DNA of 64,000 nucleotides from Spirochaetaceae bacterium (GTDB lineage Bacteria > Spirochaetota > Spirochaetia > DSM-27196 > PWMO01): the NCBI GenBank assembly GCA_007693945.1, contig RECP01000078.1, positions 1-64,000 of the forward strand, in the 5' to 3' direction. Under the pieces are notes generated by a model. That model did not search any database. It saw only the letters and a program-made list of their open reading frames with translations, and was not told the origin of the DNA. Shown piece by piece: positions 1 to 8,853 of this stretch (position 1 is the first letter of the stretch; the number at the start of each line of letters is the position of its first letter). The translations under genes were made by a program, and so were the position numbers.

Positions 1-16
1 TGCTGCGGAGAACGAT

Positions 17-847
17 ATGAAAGGGCAGCAGGCGTACCGCGTCGTTCGTTTCACATGGATAATTGTGCTCCTGGTGGCGGCCTTGTTCCCGTTTTACTGG
101 ACCGTCAATACCGCATTTGCCGGGGGCAGCGCCTACAACATGCCTCCGAACCTGGTTCCTACGTCACTCTCGCTCAGAGGCTTTCACTCCGCACTATCCA
201 GAGACAATTTCTTCCGTTGGATCTACAATACCCTTATTGTGGCGGCCTTCACGGTAATGGCAGGTGTCCTGATTGCCACGGCAGCCGGGTATAATCTGTC
301 GCGCTTCAAATCGCGATTCAACAGCATTGTGGAGAACGTCATTCTGGGATCCCGGATGATGCCGGGTGCGGTGCTGATTCTTCCGACATTCATGATGTTT
401 CGGTACGTGCGGCTGGTTAACTCCCTGACGTCGCTGGTTCTGGCCAATATTCTGTTCGCGTTGCCGTTGTGCGTCTGGATGCTGAAAGGTTTCATCGACG
501 CGATCCCACCCTCGCTCGAGGAGGTCGCGATGACGGATGGCTGTACACGACTCGGAGCGTTCTATCGCGTCATACTGCCGCTCTGCGTTCCCGGCGTCAC
601 GGCTGTCGCCATATTCACCACAAATCTGGTCTGGGGAGAGTTCTTTTTCGCACGCATCCTGGTGGTTATGGACTCGTCCAAGTGGGTTTTCTCTTTGGGG
701 CTTGCCACGTTCAGAGGGCAGTTCGAATTGGACTATTCCGGTTTGATGGCGGCCGTTTTCATCTATCTGGTCTTTCCCGTTGCCATGTTTCGATTCTCTC
801 AGCGCGCGTTCGTTTCCGGAATGACTGCGGGTGCGGTAAAAGGGTAA
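17..847 (+). CDS. Carbohydrate ABC importer permease, MalG type
   Basis: Inner-membrane permease of a sugar ABC importer (binding-protein-dependent transport family), 276 residues, the usual size. Hydrophobic segments are visible from residues 12-30 onward. The ATPase-docking EAA loop is at about residues 168-193 (EEVAMTDG then LPLCVPG). The ATG at 17 is preceded by GGAG six bases upstream. The partner permease, binding protein and ATPase are not in the window and probably lie to the left. A 420-base non-coding stretch follows, so this looks like the last gene of its operon. The substrate cannot be read from the sequence. Confidence 0.93.
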   Translation: MKGQQAYRVVRFTWIIVLLVAALFPFYWTVNTAFAGGSAYNMPPNLVPTSLSLRGFHSALSRDNFFRWIYNTLIVAAFTVMAGVLIATAAGYNLSRFKSRFNSIVENVILGSRMMPGAVLILPTFMMFRYVRLVNSLTSLVLANILFALPLCVWMLKGFIDAIPPSLEEVAMTDGCTRLGAFYRVILPLCVPGVTAVAIFTTNLVWGEFFFARILVVMDSSKWVFSLGLATFRGQFELDYSGLMAAVFIYLVFPVAMFRFSQRAFVSGMTAGAVKG

Positions 848-1141
848 GCGGCAACAGGTAATCAGAGGAACATAACTTAGTGGTTACGGCCGGAGGCGCA
901 AGCATCGGAGATCGTAGGCCGCAAAACGCCGCATGCATGGCGTATGCGATTCGATATCGGATATCGGACGCCGATCTTGCTGCGACTGGTCCGATGACTC
1001 CATCAAAGGGCATGTGCGATACGGCGATGCTCATCGCCAGTCATGGAACGCTGCTCTTCGGCAATCGGTCCGCTCTGCAGCGCGCTTCAACCCCGCCACT
1101 CCGAGAGGGTCCCCTCGGAGGCTCTCCGCAGCCATACTATG

Positions 1142-1176
1142 ATGCCAACCGACTCCGTGCGGTCAGAATGTGAATT
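1142..1176 (+). repeat. Degenerate copy of the end of the 24.2 kb inverted-repeat element
   Basis: Bases 1142-1176 match 24318-24352 at 30 of 35 positions, starting with the shared ATGCCAACCGAC. The matching stretch at 24.2 kb is the right-hand end of an element with 24-base perfect terminal inverted repeats. No clear inverted partner is visible upstream here, so this would be a decayed or partial copy. Confidence 0.55.
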
Positions 1177-1187
1177 CGTGATTTTCA

Positions 1188-1216
1188 TTGCCCGGGAGTA
1201 ATATCAGACGTACAAT
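1188..1216 (+). promoter_or_regulatory. Predicted sigma-70 promoter of the lipoprotein gene
   Basis: TTGCCC at 1188-1193 and TACAAT at 1211-1216 are separated by 17 bases. This matches the vegetative consensus at 4/6 and 5/6 positions. The coding start is 52 bases downstream of the -10 box. Confidence 0.5.
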
Positions 1217-1267
1217 GGAGAAGAGAGCATCGCTCAGCGTGGGGTTTGCACCCCGGGAGGCACACGG

Positions 1268-1843
1268 ATGAAAGCTGTGAAAGTCCTGATTGCACTGATT
1301 GCACTGATTGTCGCCGGTGCATTGCTGTCGTGCGCCGGCCTGCCGCCGCCGAGAGGCGACAGTAATGCGCTGATTGTCGGATACCTGGCTGAAGACTACC
1401 CGGACGGCTATTTCAACCTGCCGCCGCGTACGATTTCTCAAGGAATTACTCTCCGCTTTCTCAACGTTTCGCAGAACCGCAGGTTTACACTCAAGACACG
1501 CCGTGGATATTTCTTCTTCCAGAGCAATGGTACGGATCAGTACGTCCTGGAGCGCTATGAAACCGAGGTGCAGGCTCCCGATGGTAGCAAGATGCGGACC
1601 GGCGCGGATCTCAACCGAAGCTTCCGGGCCGTACCCGACAGTGTTGTGTATCTGGGGCATCTCACTATTGTCAGGGAAAAGCCCAGACAGGCAGCCGTTG
1701 CCGGCGCCCCGAGGACACTTTACTGGACCTTCGACAGCCGCTTTGATTTCCAGTGGGCCGAAGAGAAGGCCCGGGAGTTCATTCGGAGCCGCGACGCTGA
1801 CAGCGAGTGGCTGCGATACCCTATGTTACGAGCTGAACGATAG
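1268..1843 (+). CDS. Predicted lipoprotein of unknown function
   Basis: 191 residues. The N-terminus is a lipoprotein signal: a charged start, a hydrophobic core (residues 5-20) and the lipobox LLSC at residues 19-22, so the mature protein should be lipid-anchored. The ATG at 1268 follows GGGAGG by seven bases. The rest looks like a small beta-rich domain with no motif I recognise. It stands alone between the ABC permease and the tRNA gene. Confidence 0.8.
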   Translation: MKAVKVLIALIALIVAGALLSCAGLPPPRGDSNALIVGYLAEDYPDGYFNLPPRTISQGITLRFLNVSQNRRFTLKTRRGYFFFQSNGTDQYVLERYETEVQAPDGSKMRTGADLNRSFRAVPDSVVYLGHLTIVREKPRQAAVAGAPRTLYWTFDSRFDFQWAEEKAREFIRSRDADSEWLRYPMLRAER

Positions 1844-1907
1844 CCGAGGGAACGCCCTGTGTGACCGGGTTCCCGGTTACCGCAGCTGACGCTGAAGGCG
1901 CAGCGAC

Positions 1908-2048
1908 GGCAGAGGAAGCGGAGCGCCCCTGCCTTGAGCAAAAAAAGGCCCTCGATTTCGAGGGCAGAATGGGCGATGGCAGAGGAAGCGGAGCGCCCCT
2001 GCCTTGAACCCGATGGTTTTGTCTACAAAACAGAGTGGGCGATGGCAG
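1908..2048 (-). repeat. Tandem imperfect duplication of the tRNA-Val 3' tail
   Basis: A 30-base block at 1908-1937 recurs exactly at 1978-2007. Each block, read on the minus strand, holds GGCAG and CTGCC arms around a 16-base GC-rich loop and is followed by ATCGCCC (second unit) or the variant GTCGC (first unit). That copies the T-stem and 3' acceptor strand of the adjacent tRNA (GGCAG, CTGCC, ATCGCCC, at 2037-2060). The downstream flank of the tRNA thus carries two mimics of its own 3' end with altered T loops. Confidence 0.7.
1940..1965 (-). terminator. Rho-independent terminator downstream of tRNA-Val
   Basis: Read on the minus strand, a perfect 7-bp stem GCCCTCG/CGAGGGC with a four-base loop is followed by CTTTTTTT. 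It lies about 70 bases beyond the 3' end of the tRNA, between the two tail-like repeats. Confidence 0.8.
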
Positions 2049-2107
2049 ATTTGAACTGCCGACTTCTACCGTGTGAAGGTAGCACTCTCCCGCTGAGTTA
2101 ATCGCCC
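2036..2107 (-). tRNA. tRNA-Val, anticodon CAC
   Basis: A full cloverleaf folds on the minus strand. The acceptor is GGGCGAT/ATCGCCC, the D stem ACTC/GAGT, the anticodon stem CTACC/GGTAG around loop TTCACAC (anticodon CAC, reading GUG), the variable loop has five bases, and the T stem is GGCAG/CTGCC around TTCAAAT. The discriminator is A. The CCA end is not encoded (CTC follows). Confidence 0.97.
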
Positions 2108-2119
2108 GACGTCACGTGT

Positions 2120-2149
2120 ACTATAATCCGATGAGGCGACAGCTGTCAA
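2120..2149 (-). promoter_or_regulatory. Promoter of tRNA-Val
   Basis: On the minus strand, TTGACA (2144-2149) and TATAGT (2120-2125) are spaced by 18 bases. The predicted transcription start, near 2113, is a few bases before the mature tRNA 5' end at 2107. Confidence 0.75.
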
Positions 2150-2179
2150 TTGCCGGTTTTTTTGCGCGCAGTTTTTCAG

Positions 2180-2185
2180 TATAGT
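2180..2185 (+). promoter_or_regulatory. -10 box abutting the maeB start codon
   Basis: TATAGT ends seven bases before the maeB ATG at 2193, so transcription would begin at or next to the start codon. No Shine-Dalgarno sequence is present between them, and no good -35 box is seen 17 bases upstream (only a T run). This suggests a leaderless message but is weak on its own. Confidence 0.35.
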
Positions 2186-2192
2186 AGCGCCA

Positions 2193-4481
2193 ATGAACTC
2201 TGATACAACGCAGAAGAAACTGGTGCACCCCGAAGAAGCGCTGCGCTATCATGCCGCCAGTCCGGCCGGCAAGATCCAGGTGGTGCCGTCCAAACCGTTG
2301 TCAACGCAGTACGATCTGAGTCTGGCCTACTCGCCGGGAGTTGCCGAGCCGTGCCTGGCAATCGCCAATACTCCCGATGACGCGTATCGCTACACCGCCA
2401 AAGGTAACCTGGTGGCGGTGGTCTCCAACGGCACCGCGGTGCTGGGACTCGGCGACATCGGCCCGCTGGCGGCCAAGCCGGTTATGGAAGGCAAAGCAGG
2501 GCTGTTCAAGAAGTTCGCCGGGATCGACGTCTTTGACCTGGAAGTGGACGCCACCGATCCCCAGACGTTTGTGGATACCGTGGCCCGGCTGCAACCGACC
2601 TTCGGCGGCATCAACCTGGAGGACATCAAAGCGCCGGAGTGTTTCTTCATCGAGCGTGAACTGCGGCGGCGCTGTTCTATACCGGTAATGCACGATGACC
2701 AGCACGGGACCGCAATCATTACCGGCGCGGCGCTGATCAACGCGTTACTGCTGGTGGACAAGAAGATCGAAGAGATCTCGATGGTGGTGCTGGGCGCTGG
2801 AGCGGCTGCTATTGCCTGCACGCGGTTCTACGTCACCCTGGGAGTGTTGCCCCGGAACATCGTCATGGTGGATGTGGACGGCGTGTTGCGTGAGGGCCGG
2901 GTGGATCCCGATTCACCGCAGGCCGAGTTTGCCACACGGCGCGATGTACGCGATTTCGATGACGCCATCCGGGGTGCCGATGTGCTGCTGGGACTCTCGG
3001 TAGGCAACATCGTCAGCCCCGATCATGTGCGCTCGATGAGCCGGGATCCGGTTGTGTTTGCTCTGGCCAATCCTGACCCCGAGATTGCGTACGAGGCGGC
3101 CCGCGCGGCGCGCGCCGATGCCATCGTGGCCACCGGCCGTTCCGACATGCCTAACCAGGTCAACAACGTTCTCGGGTTTCCCTTCATCTTCCGCGGTGCG
3201 CTGGATGTCGGGGCGCGCGACATCACCGATGGAATGATGATTGCCGCCTCTCTTGCGCTGGCCCGCCTGGCACGCGAACCGGTGCCCGATGCGGTGTTGC
3301 ACGTCTACGGTGATGATGGGCTGCGTTTCGGGCGTGACTACCTGATACCCAAGCCGTTTGATCCGCGCCTGCTTACATCGGTGGCGCCGGCGGTAGCGCA
3401 GGCGGCAATCGAGTCCGGAGTGGCGCGCTACACAATTGATGACTACGGACACTACGAGACTGAACTGCTCGAGCGGGTAGGCGTCGGCCAGAGAGTAATT
3501 TCGGGAATCATCAACCGCGCCCGCGGTTCGCTGCAGCGGGTTATCTTTGCCGAGGCCGACGACTACAGCGTGGTAAAGGCCGCCGAGATCGTCGTGCAAC
3601 AGGGGATTGCGGCGCCGATCCTGCTTGGACGCCTGGACAGGATCGAAGCCCTGATCGCGGAGCATCAATTGGCCGGCCTGGACGGCTGTCCGCGGTTCGA
3701 CCCTCGCAGCGATCCCGGGCGCTGCGCGCGCTACGCCCAATCACTCTACCGCAGACGGCAGCGTAAGGGGGTTACCCACAGCGACGCTTGCCGCATGATG
3801 CGAGATCGCAACTACTTCGGCGCCGCGATGGTGGAGGCTGGTGACGCCGACGCGATGATTTCGGGCCGCACCAAGGAGTATCCCAAGATTGTGCGTCCCG
3901 CGTTGCAGGTGATCGGCACCGAGCTGCCGGGTGGGCGGGTAGCGGGAATGTACATCGTGCAGCTCTCCGGAAAGGTGCTCTTCTTTGCGGACACAACGGT
4001 GCACGTTGAGCCGACGGTGGAGCAGCTGGTGGAGATCATCGGGATGGCCGCGCGTACGGTGCGCTTCTTCAATGTCGAGCCGGTGATGGCGGTGCTGTCG
4101 CACTCCAACTTCGGCTCCGCCCGCAGCAGCGAGGCTGAACGCATGCGCGAGGTTGTCGTACGGGCTACAGAGCGCTTCCCTGAACTGGTGATTGACGGCG
4201 AGGTTCAGGCCAACATCGCCTTTGATGAATCACTGCTGGCCCGTAACTATCCGTTCAGCTCGCTGGTAGGCAAGCGGGTCAACACGTTGATCTTTCCCAA
4301 CCTGTCCGCCGGCAACATTGCCTACAAGCTGCTGGGATCCATCGCCAATGCCGAGCTGATCGGTCCGATCCTGATGGGGCTGCGCAAGCCGGTACACGTA
4401 CTGCACCTGGGATCAACGGTACGCGAGATCGTAAACATGGCGGCGTTCGCGGCCATGGAAGCCGCGGCACGCCGTCTGTAA
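2193..4481 (+). CDS. maeB: NADP-dependent malic enzyme with C-terminal phosphotransacetylase-like domain
   Basis: Oxidatively decarboxylates malate to pyruvate with NADP reduction, in the cytoplasm. The 762-residue length and the two-part layout match MaeB. The malic enzyme N-terminal domain includes YSPGVAEPC (residues 46-54) and DDQHGTA (about 167-173). The NAD(P)-binding domain has LGAGAAAIA near 200. A phosphotransacetylase-like region runs from about residue 430 to the end and is thought to be regulatory in this family. The ATG at 2193 has no visible ribosome binding site. The gene is convergent with the DUF4914 gene, 35 bases away. Confidence 0.95.
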   Translation: MNSDTTQKKLVHPEEALRYHAASPAGKIQVVPSKPLSTQYDLSLAYSPGVAEPCLAIANTPDDAYRYTAKGNLVAVVSNGTAVLGLGDIGPLAAKPVMEGKAGLFKKFAGIDVFDLEVDATDPQTFVDTVARLQPTFGGINLEDIKAPECFFIERELRRRCSIPVMHDDQHGTAIITGAALINALLLVDKKIEEISMVVLGAGAAAIACTRFYVTLGVLPRNIVMVDVDGVLREGRVDPDSPQAEFATRRDVRDFDDAIRGADVLLGLSVGNIVSPDHVRSMSRDPVVFALANPDPEIAYEAARAARADAIVATGRSDMPNQVNNVLGFPFIFRGALDVGARDITDGMMIAASLALARLAREPVPDAVLHVYGDDGLRFGRDYLIPKPFDPRLLTSVAPAVAQAAIESGVARYTIDDYGHYETELLERVGVGQRVISGIINRARGSLQRVIFAEADDYSVVKAAEIVVQQGIAAPILLGRLDRIEALIAEHQLAGLDGCPRFDPRSDPGRCARYAQSLYRRRQRKGVTHSDACRMMRDRNYFGAAMVEAGDADAMISGRTKEYPKIVRPALQVIGTELPGGRVAGMYIVQLSGKVLFFADTTVHVEPTVEQLVEIIGMAARTVRFFNVEPVMAVLSHSNFGSARSSEAERMREVVVRATERFPELVIDGEVQANIAFDESLLARNYPFSSLVGKRVNTLIFPNLSAGNIAYKLLGSIANAELIGPILMGLRKPVHVLHLGSTVREIVNMAAFAAMEAAARRL

Positions 4482-4516
4482 CGGCACGTTGCGGCGCGAT
4501 CAGCGCGTCTGTCGGT

Positions 4517-6397
4517 CTACAGCACGTCCGCGTAGTCCTGGACTGATCCGCCGGAGAGACAGAGATCGATGATCCTGCGGCCCAACGGGTTCAAATCATC
4601 ACTCAGGAACTTCCTGACTTCCTGATGGAAGAATTTGGTCAGAATTTCCGCTCCGGCATCGTAACCGTCTTTGCCGACCTCGATCTGTTCATGCACCGAC
4701 AGCAGCCCGTGGGGTATCTCCTGACCGTTTACGCGCAGCGAGAGCAGTTCATACCCCAGCAGCGGACAGCGTGCTTCGCGGATCTGTTCGGGACGGAAAC
4801 GCACACTGCCGCGGCGCGCGATGTACTCCCGTGCCACCCACTCCGGCTGGAACCCGACGTGGTAGGCGCCGACGTACTGGTTGGGGATCAGGACGTAGCG
4901 TGTTCCCGGGGTATCCTGGATCAGCTCCAGCAGCAGGTTGGCCTGCGGCACCATCCGGCCGGTGGCAAACGGCCAGTAGGAGCCCACGCCTTCACTGCTG
5001 ATGCCCTCGGTGCTGGTTATGCTGGGATTTGAATGTCCACGCGGGGCCACCAGCCGCCACAGCCAGGCTAGCGCCGGCGGCAGGATCTGAAGCATGCCGA
5101 CGATGCCGTAGTTGGGATTTTCGCGCGTGGAGGGCGGGGTACGTACGCCGAAGCTGCGAACGTCTATCTCCACCGGGCCGCTGATCGTCCCGGGCACAAA
5201 GCGTCGCGGCATGATGACACGCGGGTTGGGGCACGGTTTGCCGGGTTCATCCATGGTGTGTTCCCACACCAGGGCGGTGGCACCGGGCTTACCGTCGATG
5301 TTGAGAAAGATCAGCGGCTCGGGCGGTTCAATGCAGAGGCGCTCGATTTCGGGTTCGGTGCCGTACTTGTTCAAGTGATCGACGCGCAGAAACCAGCCCG
5401 ACTCGGCGTCTTCGATTACCAGCCGGCGACGTTCCTTCTGCAGGAACGGTGGTGCCAGCGCCATGTCGTCGGTGACCGGGAGCAGTTCACAGGTGTCGGA
5501 TAGATCGAGAAAGTGCTGCTCGTCTGTGACGGTGTCGGTTGCCAGCAGGATCCGCCCGTCGGGCTGACGGTGAATCGCCTGGGTCATTTCGCTCTTTCCG
5601 CCGCCCGAAGCTCCCTCGTGCATGATGGCAAACTCGTTGTCGTACGGCGTAATCAGGCGCACTGCCGAGCTGTGCAGCGTCACCCAGCCTTCTTCTTCGC
5701 CCTTGGCAATCAGAATGCCGTACACGCCCTTCTTGGCGCTGGGCCCCGGATAGAGGTTGTAGGAGAAGAGCTCGTGCATGCGGGGCATTCGATTGTGCAC
5801 TACCACCTGTTTGCCGTTGAAGTGGGTGTGGCGGAACGGCGGCGCAAGATAGATGGCCGCTACCGGCTCGAAGTCCTCAGGAATCTCGGCTCGCGGAATA
5901 AATCCCTGCAGATCCGCAAGGCCGGTCACGAAGAAACCGGCGTTGTCGGGTGACACCAGCAGGGTCGCGTAGCCGCGTTCGGAATCTCCGGAGCGGAACG
6001 GAAGCACGATCAGCCGCTTCTGCTGTTTGAACCATTCGAACGTCTCGGCACGGGTCTGTTCAAAGGTACTGCCGAAGCGATCGGTATACCGACGCTTATC
6101 AGTGGGACCGTCATCGGCGATTACCATTGCCTCCGGATCGCGGCGTCGCATGTAGGCGTCGGTGTAGTTGACCGATGCGCCGTTCCTGCAGCGCGCCACG
6201 GTGGCCTCCACGTAGCGGCCCTTTCCGGGCACATCGTAGGCAACCTCGACCAGATCGCTGTCACTCTCCAGAAAGGTGAGGTTCAGCATCTGTTCGCGGT
6301 TCTCGGGGATCACTACCTCAACCGAAGAAAACAAGTCCTGCAGCACCGGCGTCAGCTTGAAGCGCGCCAGTGCACTTTCCTGCCTTAGACTACTCAT
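4517..6397 (-). CDS. DUF4914-type P-loop protein resembling PEP carboxykinase/HPr kinase folds
   Basis: 626 residues. A P-loop GASGGGKSE sits at about residues 262-270, with a DTVTDE acidic stretch shortly after, an arrangement like ATP-dependent PEP carboxykinase. I recall this sequence type as DUF4914, whose reaction is unknown to me. The start was set at ATG 6397 because GGAG lies six bases upstream. An in-frame TTG at 6502 would overlap the end of mrp and has no such site. It follows mrp on the same strand and faces maeB, hinting at a role around malate/pyruvate/PEP, but that is inference. Confidence 0.75.
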   Translation of the reverse strand: MSSLRQESALARFKLTPVLQDLFSSVEVVIPENREQMLNLTFLESDSDLVEVAYDVPGKGRYVEATVARCRNGASVNYTDAYMRRRDPEAMVIADDGPTDKRRYTDRFGSTFEQTRAETFEWFKQQKRLIVLPFRSGDSERGYATLLVSPDNAGFFVTGLADLQGFIPRAEIPEDFEPVAAIYLAPPFRHTHFNGKQVVVHNRMPRMHELFSYNLYPGPSAKKGVYGILIAKGEEEGWVTLHSSAVRLITPYDNEFAIMHEGASGGGKSEMTQAIHRQPDGRILLATDTVTDEQHFLDLSDTCELLPVTDDMALAPPFLQKERRRLVIEDAESGWFLRVDHLNKYGTEPEIERLCIEPPEPLIFLNIDGKPGATALVWEHTMDEPGKPCPNPRVIMPRRFVPGTISGPVEIDVRSFGVRTPPSTRENPNYGIVGMLQILPPALAWLWRLVAPRGHSNPSITSTEGISSEGVGSYWPFATGRMVPQANLLLELIQDTPGTRYVLIPNQYVGAYHVGFQPEWVAREYIARRGSVRFRPEQIREARCPLLGYELLSLRVNGQEIPHGLLSVHEQIEVGKDGYDAGAEILTKFFHQEVRKFLSDDLNPLGRRIIDLCLSGGSVQDYADVL

Positions 6398-6498
6398 GAG
6401 CAACTCCAGAGATGGATTCACGCCCGAATCAGAGAACCTGCCCCGGGCACACGTCTTGACCAGCTTGGGTCCACTATACATCGGCATGCTCAATGCTT

Positions 6499-7806
6499 TC
6501 AAGTGGCCAGTGAACGGATCAGCGGGTACGGGAAGAAGCCGCTCTGGTGGCCGTCACTCCAGCGGATGTAGAGCGCGTAGTTTCCCAGCGGCTTGATCTC
6601 CTCGGCGTGAATATCGCCCGGAATAGTGCGCGGGTCGAGTTTCTTTGTTCCGGAGAACTCGTCGATACAGACAGCGCACTGACAGTTGGCGCGCAGGCGA
6701 TGGTTGGCCACGCTGACGGTTTCACCGCTGGATTGCCAATGCAGGCGGATCTCGCACTCGTCAGAGGTGACTTCCGGCTTGTCGATACCCTGCGCGAAGG
6801 CTCCGATGCGCGAAATCACCCGGTTGGCGGCATCGTGCATTGCCGGATTATGCATGGTGCGGCGGAATGACGCGCCGTAGGTGGGCGGATCAATCGGCAA
6901 CTGGGCAATGACCTGGGTGCCGAAGCGTGCGGCGACACGCTCTCCGGCGTCACTGCCAAAGATGTAGTGCGTGGAACCGCAGTCGGGACAGGTGTACGAC
7001 GCCATGTTTTCTACTACCCCCAGGATTGGAACGTTTACCCGGTCGAACATCAGGACCGCCTTACCGACGTCGGCGTACGATAGTGCATGCGGGGTGGTGA
7101 CAATGACCGCGCCGTCTATGGGCGTAGCCTGGGTCAGCGTGAGCTGGATGTCCCCGGTACCCGGCGGCAGATCCATGAACAGGTAGTCGAGCTCATCCCA
7201 GTCCACCTCGTGCAGGAACTGATTGACGTATCGCGTCACCATCGGTCCGCGCATGATTGCCGGTGACTCGCCCAGCCAGAACCCAAACGACATCAGCTTG
7301 AGCCCATCGATTTCAACCGGAACTACCATCTCGCGCTGATTGGTGTGCAGCTGGATCTCGCCGGTCTCAAACAGCGACGGTACCGAAGGGCCGAAAAGGT
7401 CGGTGTCCAGCAGCCCGACGCGGTAACCGCGCTGCGAGAGCTCCCTGGCCAGCGCCGCGGTTACCGTCGATTTGCCGACGCCGCCCTTGCCGGAGGCAAC
7501 CGCGATGATGAACTTGACCTTTTCCAGGCCGCTCTGTTTCTCGCGCAGGGCGCGCGGACGCAGGAAACCGCTGACATTGACCGCAACGCCTTCAACGCCG
7601 TTCACGGCGCAAACCGCCTTGAGGGCGTCATCATGTATGCGGTTGCCCTGATCCCGCGAGGGAGTGGTAAGCTCGATGCCGATTGCCACGTTGCCGTCTT
7701 CGATGTGAACGTCACGGACCAATCCCAGACTGGCGATATCGTGTCCGGATTCGCCGTCCCGAACGGCCCGCAGCGCGTCAAGAATTGTCTCGCGGTCGAC
7801 TGCCAT
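6499..7806 (-). CDS. mrp: Mrp/ApbC-family Fe-S carrier ATPase with DUF59 and DUF971 domains
   Basis: Cytoplasmic P-loop ATPase that carries or delivers iron-sulphur clusters. Three parts are visible in 435 residues. An N-terminal MIP18/DUF59 domain spans about 1-75. The Mrp/NBP35 core has the deviant Walker A GKGGVGKST near residue 110 and the paired cysteines CPDC near 270. A C-terminal DUF971 domain (GBBH-like, about 350-430) contains CQCAVC and GNYALYIRWSDGH. ATG 7806 follows AGGAG by nine bases. Fusion of DUF971 to Mrp is seen in some bacteria and supports a cluster-related role for that domain. Confidence 0.93.
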   Translation of the reverse strand: MAVDRETILDALRAVRDGESGHDIASLGLVRDVHIEDGNVAIGIELTTPSRDQGNRIHDDALKAVCAVNGVEGVAVNVSGFLRPRALREKQSGLEKVKFIIAVASGKGGVGKSTVTAALARELSQRGYRVGLLDTDLFGPSVPSLFETGEIQLHTNQREMVVPVEIDGLKLMSFGFWLGESPAIMRGPMVTRYVNQFLHEVDWDELDYLFMDLPPGTGDIQLTLTQATPIDGAVIVTTPHALSYADVGKAVLMFDRVNVPILGVVENMASYTCPDCGSTHYIFGSDAGERVAARFGTQVIAQLPIDPPTYGASFRRTMHNPAMHDAANRVISRIGAFAQGIDKPEVTSDECEIRLHWQSSGETVSVANHRLRANCQCAVCIDEFSGTKKLDPRTIPGDIHAEEIKPLGNYALYIRWSDGHQSGFFPYPLIRSLAT

Positions 7807-7832
7807 AGTGCATCACTCCTTGCCGTGCACTG

Positions 7833-7861
7833 ACTATAGCAGAAATCATCGGCTCTGTTTA
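7833..7861 (-). promoter_or_regulatory. Possible promoter of mrp
   Basis: On the minus strand, TATAGT (7833-7838) lies 17 bases downstream of TAAACA (7856-7861), a 4/6 match to the -35 consensus. It is placed about 27 bases before the mrp start codon. Confidence 0.35.
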
Positions 7862-7947
7862 CGCCGAAACTGCTCGCAATTTGGACCAAAGCGCGATAGA
7901 ATCGGTCATGAAGCCGAAGACAACGGCGGTCGCACATGGAGGGGATC

Positions 7948-8484
7948 ATGGCACGTAAGAAGTGGTTGGTTCTGCTGGTTGTGTTCACGGTACTGCTGTT
8001 GGGTTCGGCTGCCCGGCTGGCAGCCGAGTTCAAGATCGACATCGGTGTCAATGTGCCGTACTACATCGGTGTGAGGGCTGAGGATGACGACATAGGCGAT
8101 ACGCTCGACTGGGTCTTCCTGGTGCCGGATGTCAAGTTCAACTGGCTGCACGACCTGGGCCCGGTTCGGCTGGGCGGCGGCGCACGCCTGTGGACGTTCA
8201 TCATCCAGAGTATGGTATATCCCATCCTGACGGCTGAGGCCGACGTTGGGCCGTTCACCTTCAATACTAATGTCGGAGGCGGGCTGTTTCTTTTCTTTGG
8301 GCTCTACAACAGTATCGATACCGCCGGTGTCGTGATTCCTGAACTGACGGTTGCCTACCGATTCAGTGACCGCTTCAGTGTTGGTACCGGCGGGCTGCTG
8401 GTTTTTGCGCCGGAGGTGGCTGATCTGAGCAGCTTCGGCTATGTGGGCACGGTATTCGCGCGCTTCACCATCCGGCCGGATTGA
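7948..8484 (+). CDS. Exported protein, possibly an outer-membrane beta-barrel
   Basis: 178 residues. A signal peptide (residues 1-25, hydrophobic core LVLLVVFTVLLLG) ends near ARLAAEF. The rest is made of alternating hydrophobic/polar strands rich in Gly, Phe and Tyr, as in small outer-membrane beta-barrels, and ends in a strand (VFARFTIRPD). ATG 7948 was chosen because GGAGGGG precedes it by a few bases. The ATG four codons upstream overlaps that site. No family was recognised, and it is transcribed divergently from mrp. Confidence 0.65.
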   Translation: MARKKWLVLLVVFTVLLLGSAARLAAEFKIDIGVNVPYYIGVRAEDDDIGDTLDWVFLVPDVKFNWLHDLGPVRLGGGARLWTFIIQSMVYPILTAEADVGPFTFNTNVGGGLFLFFGLYNSIDTAGVVIPELTVAYRFSDRFSVGTGGLLVFAPEVADLSSFGYVGTVFARFTIRPD

Positions 8485-8510
8485 GGCGGTCTGGCCGCGG
8501 GCTGAGAGAG

Positions 8511-8834
8511 TCAGACGGAATCGAGGCTCAGCAGCTCGGCCCATCGGCCGCCGTCAAAGCCGAAGTGGAGTTGATTGTCGATCTCGATGGCCGGGTAGAT
8601 CGGGCGGTCGCCGTAAGCTTGTTCCAGCCGCTGCTTGATCTCGATTCGCGTCCGCGGCAGCTGCCAGTCCACCATCACGTAGCGGTGGGCCACATCGTGA
8701 GTGGCCAGGAATTGCCTGGCATCCCGACATGGTGAGCAGTTCTGCAGGCCATAGACGGTAACCCGGTGGCGGTTGTGTCTGCCGTCAAAATCCTGGTAGC
8801 GCAGCGGCTCCTGACCGCCTTCGTGGTCCGTCAT
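8511..8834 (-). CDS. Glutaredoxin/thioredoxin-fold protein with CSPC motif
   Basis: 107 residues. The pattern VTVYGLQNCSPCRDARQFL at about residues 24-42 places a CxxC redox motif after the first strand, as in glutaredoxins. A cis-proline equivalent (YPAIEI) follows at about 77-82. It probably reduces disulphides in the cytoplasm. ATG 8834 has GGAG six bases upstream. The frame extends 22 codons further upstream but would run into the next gene without a ribosome binding site. It lies 19 bases downstream of the ASCH gene, so the two are probably co-transcribed. Confidence 0.8.
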   Translation of the reverse strand: MTDHEGGQEPLRYQDFDGRHNRHRVTVYGLQNCSPCRDARQFLATHDVAHRYVMVDWQLPRTRIEIKQRLEQAYGDRPIYPAIEIDNQLHFGFDGGRWAELLSLDSV

Positions 8835-8853
8835 AGCTCGCTCCGCGCGCCGT

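Larger units (their letters stand above)
848..1267. other. Non-coding stretch with a degenerate repeat copy
   Basis: I see no convincing gene in these 420 bases. A 97-codon open frame on the plus strand lacks a ribosome binding site and any recognisable protein character. The stretch holds a GC-rich inverted repeat (CTCCGAG at 1099-1105 with CTCGGAG at 1114-1120), short repeats of the ATATCGG type near 953-968, a 35-base relative of the inverted-repeat element found near 24.2 kb, and a probable promoter for the next gene. Confidence 0.5.

Noticed and set aside
880-1173. 97-codon open frame on the plus strand before the lipoprotein gene
   Set aside because: No ribosome binding site, composition unlike a protein, and it crosses the degenerate repeat and non-coding palindromes.
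2036-2107. Prophage or island attached at tRNA-Val
   Set aside because: No integrase or phage genes are nearby. Only the small tail repeats remain.
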